This document shows, piece by piece, positions 1 through 4,928 of a stretch of 9,298 nucleotides of DNA; the first letter of the stretch is position 1, and every line of letters begins with the position of its first letter. Where the stretch lies: positions 1 to 9,298 of the forward strand of contig JAJZWH010000039.1 in NCBI GenBank assembly GCA_021846765.1, read 5' to 3'. The stretch comes from a bacterium (lineage in GTDB: Bacteria; Patescibacteriota; Saccharimonadia; Saccharimonadales; UBA4665). The notes under the pieces were generated by a model. The model had not been told where the DNA came from. It made no database searches and was given only the letters and a program-made list of their open reading frames with translations. Both the position numbers and the translations under genes were made by a program.

Positions 1-2
1 TT

Positions 3-230
3 AATATCCAGTGGGAAGATCGCGAAATTATTGCAAGCAGAATTACAACCATCTGGTTCCGTCATTTCAAAGAATTGTCAGATCAAGCCAAATACATAGG
101 CGGTCTTTTTGCTGACCTTGATCTGCCCGACGATCACATTGTCTCAAAAAATATAACGGTTCGTAAATTATGGAATGAGCTAAATTATATTGTGATGTAT
201 GCTATTCATGAGATGGAAATCAAAAGCTAG
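3..230 (+). CDS. C-terminal part of an unidentified protein (5' end outside window)
   Basis: Seventy-five open codons run from the window edge to a TAG stop at 228-230. The peptide has a protein-like composition. It begins NIQWEDREIIASRITTIWF, continues through an acidic stretch (LFADLDLPDDH) and ends in WNELNYIVMYAIHEMEIKS. It appears mostly helical, with amphipathic segments rich in Trp, Ile and Leu, and no clear membrane segment or catalytic motif. I do not recognise a family. The other two frames on this strand hit stops early (TAA at the first bases; TAG near 110), which supports this frame. The next gene is on the opposite strand and ends at 303, so the two are convergent. Confidence 0.6.
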   Translation, partial: NIQWEDREIIASRITTIWFRHFKELSDQAKYIGGLFADLDLPDDHIVSKNITVRKLWNELNYIVMYAIHEMEIKS

Positions 231-302
231 TCAAAACTATACCTGTTCGATGTATCACGTGTATACGGTTAGTATGGATCATTTGAGTATCGTCCATAAC
301 AA

Positions 303-515
303 CTAGTTCATTAAGGTCACGAAATAGGACGCATTGAGGTTTTCGTGAGTGACAATCTCGCGGTGATTATAAGGATCTACACCTTTCTCGTCGGTCCATA
401 TAGCTTTAATGGTGTCGCCCCTTACGCTTATTTCAGCAGGCATCCTGCCAACTTCACCGCTTTCCTTCCATTTCTCTACTTTAGGTTTAAACTTTACATT
501 AGTTTCTTGTTCCAT
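303..515 (-). CDS. small hypothetical protein, 70 aa
   Basis: A 70-residue reading frame on the - strand, running from ATG at 515 to TAG at 303. The product starts MEQETNVKFKPKVEKWKESG and is charged and polar, without a membrane segment. The middle (AEISVRGDTIKAIWTDEKG) looks like short beta strands. The amino-acid composition is balanced in a way that suggests real coding, whereas the overlapping + strand frames give low-complexity Phe/Ser/Tyr-rich products. No convincing Shine-Dalgarno lies at the right distance: a GGAGG-like run sits about 25 bases upstream, and only AGG is close to the ATG. It may be the remnant of a longer gene. No family recognised. Confidence 0.42.
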   Translation of the reverse strand: MEQETNVKFKPKVEKWKESGEVGRMPAEISVRGDTIKAIWTDEKGVDPYNHREIVTHENLNASYFVTLMN

Positions 516-612
516 AACCTGTCTACTCGACTTATGTCAGCCTCCCATTAAAATGAACACACTGTCTACTTATAGCCAGTACAATCAGACTAATATATAA
601 GGGGGATAAATT

Positions 613-684
613 ATGCCTGTTGGTATACACATCGATCCGTTAATTAAAGCGGAGATTATTACTAAGATAGAAAATAAACTTTAG
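613..684 (+). CDS. very short ORF (23 aa) with strong Shine-Dalgarno; possible IS transposase stub
   Basis: The ATG at 613 is preceded by AAGGGGG (599-605), with seven bases between; this is one of the strongest ribosome-binding sites in the window. The product is MPVGIHIDPLIKAEIITKIE followed by NKL and a TAG stop. I infer, without proof, that this is the first part of a transposase: IS3/IS481-type OrfA proteins often start with a short leader and a helix of the form (I/V)K.(E/K)II.KI before the helix-turn-helix. An IS-like end starting TGTCTACTTATAGCC at 563, about 50 bases before the ATG, would fit that architecture. No transposase similarity continues after the stop. It could instead be a genuine microprotein or leader peptide. 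Confidence 0.3.
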   Translation: MPVGIHIDPLIKAEIITKIENKL

Positions 685-691
685 TTGGTTA

Positions 692-1114
692 TTATTTTTT
701 AGAATTAGCTGCCTTAAGCGCATCGTGATAACGTTTCATATGCATATCCAAATGAGCTTTAATTTCTCTTTTAGAAGCATGGATATGTAGTGCTGTAATT
801 CCTGAGGTAAACAAAGAAAAAGAAGCACCTACTAGAGGCACAATTAACACTCCTATCAAAGCCATTATAATATAGCCAGCATGATTAATGGGCGAAACAT
901 CACAGCCAACAGTTACTGCCGTCATTTCTGCACAATACAAACCATGCCAAATTGGTATTTTTTCATATTTTGAATACTCTAAACCCAAAATCACATCAAG
1001 CACAACAGTTACTGCAATAGTATAAAGAGCTACCCGATGTTGCTTAATCTTCTCAGTTAAGGTAACGTTTTTCTGCTTATTGACAGTCAGAGTTTCGTCT
1101 TCACTTAGGTCCAT
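692..1114 (-). CDS. two-TM potassium-channel-like membrane protein with altered selectivity filter
   Basis: A 140-residue membrane protein with the layout of a minimal 2-TM K+ channel. It has a charged cytoplasmic N terminus (1-27), TM1 at about 28-46, a re-entrant pore segment at 54-76 (IPIWHGLYCAEMTAVTVG then CDVSP), TM2 at about 79-106 (ending VGASFSLFTSGITALHI), and a basic helical C-terminal tail (113-140). The phrases GLY.AEMTAVTVG and DVSPINHAGYI closely match the K+ channel pore region T..TVGYGD(V/I)(S/T)P, and the TM2 end matches FGLFTSG-type inner helices. The filter itself is TVG-C-D, one residue shorter than TVGYGD, so K+ selectivity cannot be assumed. Family proteins form tetramers. 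A TATAAT box lies at 1150-1155 upstream; there is no good Shine-Dalgarno. Confident in the fold, unsure of ion conduction. Confidence 0.7.
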   Translation of the reverse strand: MDLSEDETLTVNKQKNVTLTEKIKQHRVALYTIAVTVVLDVILGLEYSKYEKIPIWHGLYCAEMTAVTVGCDVSPINHAGYIIMALIGVLIVPLVGASFSLFTSGITALHIHASKREIKAHLDMHMKRYHDALKAANSKK

Positions 1115-1149
1115 GATTAATCTTTATTAAGTTCTTGCCTAATAAATAT

Positions 1150-1155
1150 ATTATA
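1150..1155 (-). promoter_or_regulatory. -10 box for the channel-like gene
   Basis: TATAAT on the - strand, 35 bases before the ATG at 1114. This predicts a start near 1143 and a leader of about 29 bases. No consensus -35 lies 16-18 bases upstream (only a T tract), so the full promoter is uncertain. Confidence 0.3.
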
Positions 1156-1187
1156 AACATTAATTTTAGCTTAAAAAAACTGTTAAC

Positions 1188-1401
1188 GGCGAAATAATTC
1201 AGTGGTGGAGTATTAGAATAATCGCCCTTTCTTATCATCTGGGTTGGATTGGCTTACTAGGACCTTTGACCATCACCTTTCTAATAGTCAAAGTATCAGG
1301 TATACCGCTATTAGAAAAAACATTCAGCCAATGTCCAATATCAACAATATAAGGCTCGTACTAGCTAACCAATACCCCTGCCCAGCAAACATACCGACTA
1401 A
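1188..1401 (+). pseudogene. C-terminal remnant of a DUF1295 / steroid 5-alpha-reductase-like membrane protein
   Basis: Frame 3 from 1188 reads GEIIQWWSIRIIALSYHLGW, then IGLLGPLTITFLIVKVSGIP, then LLEKTFSQCP. These are the signature C-terminal phrases of DUF1295 proteins: (NYF)GE..(Q/L)WW, then GPL.(I/L)T.LL.KVSG(I/V)PLLEK. After about 1335 the similarity moves to frame 1, where 1336-1401 reads QYQQYKARTS, a TAA, then PIPLPSKHTD and TAA. That matches the family ending Y..Y..RTS.(F)IP..P. A two-base loss near 1335 (expected CCACAATAT, seen CCAATAT) and the in-frame TAA at 1366 therefore inactivate it. The N-terminal two thirds are missing. Intact members are multi-TM proteins related to 5-alpha-reductases and isoprenylcysteine methyltransferases; their role is largely unknown. 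This remnant fills most of the gap 1115-1483. Confidence 0.75.
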
Positions 1402-1430
1402 ATATAGCTATTTAATATTTCTAAATTTAA

Positions 1431-1459
1431 TTGCCATTAAGATAATTAAATGCTATAAT
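1431..1459 (+). promoter_or_regulatory. sigma70-type promoter of the small membrane protein gene
   Basis: TTGCCA (1431-1436), a 17-base spacer and TATAAT (1454-1459), with an extended -10 TG at 1451-1452. The predicted start is near 1466, giving a leader of about 18 bases that contains the Shine-Dalgarno GGAGA (1475-1479). Confidence 0.75.
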
Positions 1460-1483
1460 TTATTTATAAAGTCTGGAGAAGTT

Positions 1484-1747
1484 ATGTTACAAGATGCCAA
1501 AGATACCCTTATTAGATGGAACAATTCAACTTCTGAACGTAATAAGCTTCAACACTCATATTTAGTGATCACTATTATAGTTATACTAATATCTGGAATT
1601 ATTAGTCTAATTAATGGACATCTAGGTCATCAATTAACCTATATTGCCTTAGCATCTATCAGTATTTTTATAATAAATGCCCTAGTCTGGAATCTCTTGA
1701 GTTCAATAATTATAGCTAAAATACCTAAAAGAATTAAACGTAAATAA
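1484..1747 (+). CDS. small two-TM membrane protein, 87 aa, unknown function
   Basis: I place the start at ATG 1484 because GGAGA lies at 1475-1479 and a near-consensus promoter ends at 1459. The same frame is open back to 1244, but that part overlaps the DUF1295 remnant in another frame and is upstream of the predicted transcription start. The protein has a polar N terminus (MLQDAKDTLIRWNNSTSERN), TM1 at about residues 26-44, a short loop with NGHLGHQ, TM2 at about 50-75 and a strongly basic tail (KIPKRIKRK), which predicts both ends in the cytoplasm. No catalytic motif is visible and I do not recognise the family. It precedes the LCP gene on the same strand, but that gene has its own promoter. 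Confidence 0.65.
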   Translation: MLQDAKDTLIRWNNSTSERNKLQHSYLVITIIVILISGIISLINGHLGHQLTYIALASISIFIINALVWNLLSSIIIAKIPKRIKRK

Positions 1748-1778
1748 TCTATTTCATCAGCAAAAAGACAATCCGTAT

Positions 1779-1807
1779 TTAACAATTAAGTAAAAATTCT
1801 CTATAAT
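1779..1807 (+). promoter_or_regulatory. sigma70-type promoter of the LCP gene (near-leaderless)
   Basis: TTAACA (1779-1784), a 17-base spacer and TATAAT (1802-1807). The +1 position is expected near 1814, only about four bases before the ATG at 1818. No Shine-Dalgarno can fit, so the mRNA is predicted to be leaderless or nearly so. Confidence 0.7.
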
Positions 1808-1817
1808 AATATTGTTT

Positions 1818-3152
1818 ATGGATAATAAATATCGAAGAAGCATTGATGGAATTAGCCGGCCTATACTACCTAGCGCTAACGGCCACAATAGAGAAAAAAT
1901 CGATTTAAGTATTAGGGATAAATTAAAACAGCAAAATAATTTTGATCAAAAGTCAGATAATTATAGCAATATATCAGCTAATTCTTATAACCTAAATTCA
2001 ATGAGGAATAATAATCAACCCGTCAATAGGGCTAATTCACTGCTTAATAAAACCTTGACCACTAATTCAGGTGCTCTTAAAAATAATCAACCAACCAAAA
2101 AACTTAAGAATAAGTGGTCTAGGAAACGCAAAGTCCTGACATCTATATTGGTAGTAATAGTCGTTTTGTTAGGAGCTGGTACATGGTTTGGTTCAGGAAT
2201 TATTGGCAACCTCGATAAAGTCCTCCATGGCAATGTTTTTAGTGATGTTCAAGCTCTGTTTAGCACTACTCGACTAAAAGGAGAAAGCCAAGGAAGAGTC
2301 AATATACTATTGGCCGGACATCAAGGCAAAAATAGCAATGAGGGTAATTTAACTGACTCTATTATGGTGGTTAGTTTAGATACTAGAAAAAACACTGCCT
2401 TTACTTTCAGTATACCTCGGGATTTATGGGTAAAAATACCAGGTATGGGTAGTCAAAAAATAAATGTCGCAAACGATAATTCAAGCTTTAATCAACCAGG
2501 TTATTTTAAGGGTGGAATGGGCCAGCTCCAACAAATAGTAGAACAAGATTTTCATATTCCAATTGATTATTATGCCTTGATTGACTATACGGCATTTAAG
2601 GATGCAGTTAATGCTGTTGGTGGGATAAATATTGACATACAAAGTCCAGATCCAAGGGGCCTTTATGATCCAAACGTCGCAAAGGCTGATGGTGGACCAG
2701 TAAGGCTGCCTAACGGACCAGTTCATTTAAACGGTAGCCAAGCTTTAGCTTTAGCTTTAGCTAGAGGCGACTCTCCTTACGCCTATGGGTTTCCGCTGAG
2801 CGATATTAACAGAACCCAACACCAACGACAAATGCTGATAGCTCTAGAACAAAAAGCATTAAGTGTTGGCGTGTTAGAAAACCCGCTTACCATTACTCAC
2901 TTAGTTGATGCAATAGGCAATAATGTCCAAACTAATTTAAGCTTAGCTGACGTTATAGAATTAGCCCATTTAGTTAAAAAAGTTAACCTGAATAACATTA
3001 AGTCATACGGCTTAACCTACGGCGGAAACGGACCATCATCCCTTTTGACGACCGATTATATTGATCATCAAGACGCTTTGATACCTAGAGCTGGATTATA
3101 TAATTACAGTCAAATTCAAGCTTATTACCAACAGATAACCGCAGCTAACTAA
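1818..3152 (+). CDS. LytR-CpsA-Psr (LCP) family cell-wall polymer ligase
   Basis: LCP proteins transfer polymers from undecaprenyl-pyrophosphate to the cell wall (teichoic acids, capsule, arabinogalactan) on the outer membrane face. With ATG 1818 the protein has 444 residues. It has a long Asn/Lys-rich cytoplasmic tail (1-100), one TM segment at about 105-125, and the LCP domain at about 160-345. Visible family motifs are TDSIMVVSLD (179-188), the SIPRDL block with Arg201 and Asp202, KIN (214-216), AVGGI (266-270), HLNGSQAL (303-310), ARGD (315-318) and D.NRTQHQRQ (329-338), whose arginines usually contact the pyrophosphate. A TTG at 1812 would add two residues but lies upstream of the predicted transcription start. 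Convergent with the rhodanese gene, 24 bases apart. The ARGD...YGF..SD form is one I associate with Saccharibacteria. Confidence 0.93.
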   Translation: MDNKYRRSIDGISRPILPSANGHNREKIDLSIRDKLKQQNNFDQKSDNYSNISANSYNLNSMRNNNQPVNRANSLLNKTLTTNSGALKNNQPTKKLKNKWSRKRKVLTSILVVIVVLLGAGTWFGSGIIGNLDKVLHGNVFSDVQALFSTTRLKGESQGRVNILLAGHQGKNSNEGNLTDSIMVVSLDTRKNTAFTFSIPRDLWVKIPGMGSQKINVANDNSSFNQPGYFKGGMGQLQQIVEQDFHIPIDYYALIDYTAFKDAVNAVGGINIDIQSPDPRGLYDPNVAKADGGPVRLPNGPVHLNGSQALALALARGDSPYAYGFPLSDINRTQHQRQMLIALEQKALSVGVLENPLTITHLVDAIGNNVQTNLSLADVIELAHLVKKVNLNNIKSYGLTYGGNGPSSLLTTDYIDHQDALIPRAGLYNYSQIQAYYQQITAAN

Positions 3153-3176
3153 AATCATATCTTATTTAATAGTCTA

Positions 3177-3431
3177 CTAAATATAATTAGCTTCAACGTG
3201 ATGCTTGTTAATGCCATTGGTTAAATTAGTAAAACCCAAAGACTGTAAGTGAGAAAGCGCCATATTGGCCCTCTGGCCGCTTTTACAGTAAAGAATAATT
3301 GGTGTATCTTTATCTATATTTTCTAGATTAGAACTATTATCTAGTTTACTTAATGGAATATTGATCGCTCCTTTAACGTGACTCAACTTAAACTCTAATG
3401 GCTCACAAACATCTATAATTAATTTATCCAT
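3177..3431 (-). CDS. single-domain rhodanese-like sulfurtransferase
   Basis: Rhodanese-like proteins carry a persulfide on an active-site cysteine and pass sulfur or support thiol redox work in the cytoplasm. This 84-residue protein shows the N-terminal IIDVCEPLEF.LSHVKGAINIPL pattern (rhodanese D.R...E...GHI.GA.NIP), then the active loop at 48-54, YCKSGQR, with Cys49 as the likely catalytic residue. It ends soon after the family's (A)...L...GF.....L..G helix-strand unit, so it is a compact GlpE/PspE-type domain. A perfect AAGGAG precedes the ATG by eight bases. It lies 40 bases after the glutaredoxin gene on the same strand with no promoter between them, so it is the third gene of the fur operon. 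A role in thiol or oxidative stress is inferred from this company. Confidence 0.88.
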   Translation of the reverse strand: MDKLIIDVCEPLEFKLSHVKGAINIPLSKLDNSSNLENIDKDTPIILYCKSGQRANMALSHLQSLGFTNLTNGINKHHVEANYI

Positions 3432-3471
3432 TTAATATTCTCCTTATAAAATTCATTATTTAATTTATGGT

Positions 3472-3717
3472 TTAACCAAAGATAGTTTGTAGTTTAGCCA
3501 CATCATAACCTACAATCTTAGTCATTTGATCGTCTTCTTCAACTGTGGTAAACGGAACACCCATTTGCTTACTCAATTGAACCATTTGTTGCGCGGCTAT
3601 AGGATTACGATCAACTAAATATTCCGTATAGTCAATATTGTTTTCTTTAAACCATCTTTTTAGCATCACACAATAGGGACACGTTGAAGTACTATACACT
3701 GTTACTTTTTTCATCAT
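3472..3717 (-). CDS. glutaredoxin-family thiol oxidoreductase
   Basis: An 81-residue glutaredoxin fold. It has a first strand KKVTVYST, the dithiol active site CPYC (Cys13 and Cys16) at the start of helix 1, the substrate-side MGVPFTTVEED with the cis-proline motif (VP, residues 54-55; family TVP), and VGYD near the end (family G(F/Y)D). It probably reduces disulfides or mixed disulfides in the cytoplasm, like NrdH or mycoredoxin-type small glutaredoxins. Start choice: ATG 3717 overlaps the fur stop as ATGA, and AAGGAG lies 5 bases upstream; the next codon is also ATG (3714), at a better 8-base spacing, which would shorten it to 80 residues. Either way it is translationally coupled to fur. 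Confidence 0.9.
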   Translation of the reverse strand: MMKKVTVYSTSTCPYCVMLKRWFKENNIDYTEYLVDRNPIAAQQMVQLSKQMGVPFTTVEEDDQMTKIVGYDVAKLQTIFG

Positions 3718-4106
3718 ATTTTCTCCTTATTTTTTAAACAATTAGAACAAGTGCCTTGAATAATTAATTGACCATCAATCTGGCAATCATCAATAAGTTG
3801 CTGCAATGAATTAAACATATTTAGTGGAATTTTAATATCTTTTAATCGATCGCAGGAACTGCACAAAAAGTGATCATGCAAACTTAAATTAGCATCTAAA
3901 CGTATCCTATTATCTTTGGTGTTAGGACCAAGAGCCAGTTCTCGTCTATCGACCATTCTCGAAGTAATTCGATGTATGGTGGTAGGACTCAATTTCGGAT
4001 ATTTAACCCGTAACCCTTGAAGTATATCTGAGTTACTGCCGTGACCAATCTGCTTAATGTAATCTTTAACACTTAGGGTATACTTAGTTAATCGTTGATT
4101 ATTCAT
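3714..4106 (-). CDS. Fur-family metal- or peroxide-responsive repressor
   Basis: A 130-residue Fur/PerR/Zur-type protein. Residues 1-70 form the winged helix (SDILQGLRVKYPKLSPTTIHR corresponds to the helix-turn-helix). The dimerisation part holds HDHFLCSSC (77-85) and CSNC (120-123), which make the structural Zn(Cys)4 site with Cys82, Cys85, Cys120 and Cys123. His77, Asp78, His79 and Asp90 are candidate regulatory ligands, but sequence alone cannot separate Fur, Zur and PerR function. It leads an operon with glutaredoxin and rhodanese, which favours peroxide or thiol sensing. A palindrome covering its own promoter predicts autoregulation. The predicted transcript starts at the A of the ATG; only AGGA lies two bases before it, too close for a normal ribosome-binding site. 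The stop TGA overlaps the next start. Confidence 0.93.
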   Translation of the reverse strand: MNNQRLTKYTLSVKDYIKQIGHGSNSDILQGLRVKYPKLSPTTIHRITSRMVDRRELALGPNTKDNRIRLDANLSLHDHFLCSSCDRLKDIKIPLNMFNSLQQLIDDCQIDGQLIIQGTCSNCLKNKEKI

Positions 4107-4109
4107 ATT

Positions 4110-4134
4110 CCTATTGTAAATGATTTACATTAGG
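4110..4134. promoter_or_regulatory. 25-bp palindromic operator, likely Fur-family box
   Basis: The two half-sites are TGTAAAT and ATTTACA around a central G at 4122, flanked by CCTA and TAGG. Only positions 4114/4130 and the centre break perfect symmetry. The TGTAAATnATTTACA core resembles Fur-superfamily boxes, which are AT-rich with a central nATT element. It spans the -10 box and part of the spacer of the fur promoter, as expected for an autorepressor. It might also influence the divergent DedA gene, whose -10 is 45 bases away. Confidence 0.8.
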
Positions 4135-4141
4135 AAATCAA
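4113..4141 (-). promoter_or_regulatory. promoter of the fur-glutaredoxin-rhodanese operon (leaderless)
   Basis: On the - strand: TTGATT (4141-4136), a 17-base spacer and TACAAT (4118-4113). With +1 seven bases after the -10 box, transcription starts at 4106, exactly the first base of the fur ATG. The palindrome 4110-4134 overlaps it. Confidence 0.7.
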
Positions 4142-4178
4142 AGGTTTATTATTTTAGGAATTATTATCCGAAGCAATG

Positions 4179-4184
4179 TATAAT
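4179..4184 (+). promoter_or_regulatory. -10 box of the DedA gene
   Basis: TATAAT at 4179-4184, followed about 29 bases later by the start codon. AAGGA (4209-4213) is a proper Shine-Dalgarno six bases before the ATG. No good -35 element is seen 16-18 bases upstream, so the promoter may be weak or activator-dependent. Confidence 0.5.
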
Positions 4185-4219
4185 AGCAATAAGGTAAAAA
4201 CAACCAACAAGGACTATTA

Positions 4220-4846
4220 ATGGAACATCTTATTATTTCAGAAGTTAGTCGGCATGGATATTTAGCTATATTTTTATTAATGATATTAGAATCGGCTTGC
4301 ATCCCTATACCTAGCGAAGTCATAATGATGCTTGGAGGAGCCTTAGCTGCTGGAGTTACCATAGCCGGCACAACGACTCATTTTAATGTATTTTATGTGG
4401 CTTTAATCGGATCAATAGGAAATCTTATTGGAGCATTACTAGCTTATTGGGTAGGCAGAACCGGTGGAAGAACTTTAGTAGAAAGATGGGGTAAGTATGT
4501 ATTAATCCGTCATAAAGACTTAGATAAAGCTGAAGCATTCTTTGCTAAAAAAGGAGAATGGGCGGTATTAATAGGACGAATTTTACCAGTTATTCGTACT
4601 TTCATTAGTTTTCCTGCGGGTATCGCTGAGATGCCAATCGCTAAATTTGCCGCATTCACTTTTATAGGTAGTATACCTTGGACTTTTGCCCTAGCTTATG
4701 GCGGTAAAGCCCTGGCCAGTAATTGGCAGAATGTTTCTAATTACTCTACTCCAGTAAGTATTATCTTTGCTCTAATTTTAGTCGTCTTAATAGTTTGGTG
4801 GTACTTAGCACGTCGCCAAACACTACTTGCTGATCAGAAAAAGTAG
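4220..4846 (+). CDS. DedA / VTT-domain membrane protein
   Basis: DedA-family proteins are integral membrane proteins; members of the family are known undecaprenyl-phosphate or phospholipid translocases. This 208-residue protein shows the family pattern. An N-terminal helix is followed by ESACIPIPSE (24-33), with the acidic residue and re-entrant PIPSE segment. Next come the VTT core GSIGNLIGALLAYWVGR.GG (64-83), then GRILPVIRTFISFPAG (119-134) with Arg120 and Arg126 that mark the second re-entrant loop, and an M.IAKF..F...G...W segment, with two closing TM helices and a basic tail. The start ATG 4220 follows AAGGA at a six-base spacing. It is transcribed away from fur and converges on the GH13 gene. 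Lipid-carrier recycling would fit the LCP ligase nearby; the actual substrate is not visible. Confidence 0.92.
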   Translation: MEHLIISEVSRHGYLAIFLLMILESACIPIPSEVIMMLGGALAAGVTIAGTTTHFNVFYVALIGSIGNLIGALLAYWVGRTGGRTLVERWGKYVLIRHKDLDKAEAFFAKKGEWAVLIGRILPVIRTFISFPAGIAEMPIAKFAAFTFIGSIPWTFALAYGGKALASNWQNVSNYSTPVSIIFALILVVLIVWWYLARRQTLLADQKK

Positions 4847-4928
4847 AGTATTAACTGAATTCGAAAAAGATCTACGACTTAAAATAACTAATTTAAATTT
4901 TAGATATTGAACTCTAGTCTTATATCGC

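Noticed and set aside
273..298. Inverted repeat TATGGA/TCCATA between two convergent genes as a terminator
   Set aside because: Only six pairs, a 14-base loop and no T tract on either strand.
345..600. Two overlapping + strand reading frames (345-551 and 409-600)
   Set aside because: Their products are low-complexity and hydrophobic, opposite a more protein-like - strand frame; no ribosome-binding site.
1244..1483. N-terminal extension of the small membrane protein back to an ATG at 1244
   Set aside because: It overlaps the DUF1295 remnant in another frame, lies upstream of a strong promoter, and lacks a ribosome-binding site; ATG 1484 has one.
1812..1817. TTG start for the LCP gene
   Set aside because: It lies upstream of the expected transcription start near 1814; the ATG at 1818 fits better.
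2481..2726. - strand reading frame inside the LCP gene
   Set aside because: Antisense shadow of a well-conserved domain.
2742..2762. Hexamer repeat GCTTTA in three copies inside the LCP gene, a possible slippage site
   Set aside because: The encoded Ala-Leu run has the length expected at this point of the LCP domain and the frame is intact; no sign of phase variation.
4138..4371. - strand reading frame opposite the start of the DedA gene
   Set aside because: It runs antisense to conserved DedA motifs and across the promoter region; no motif of its own.
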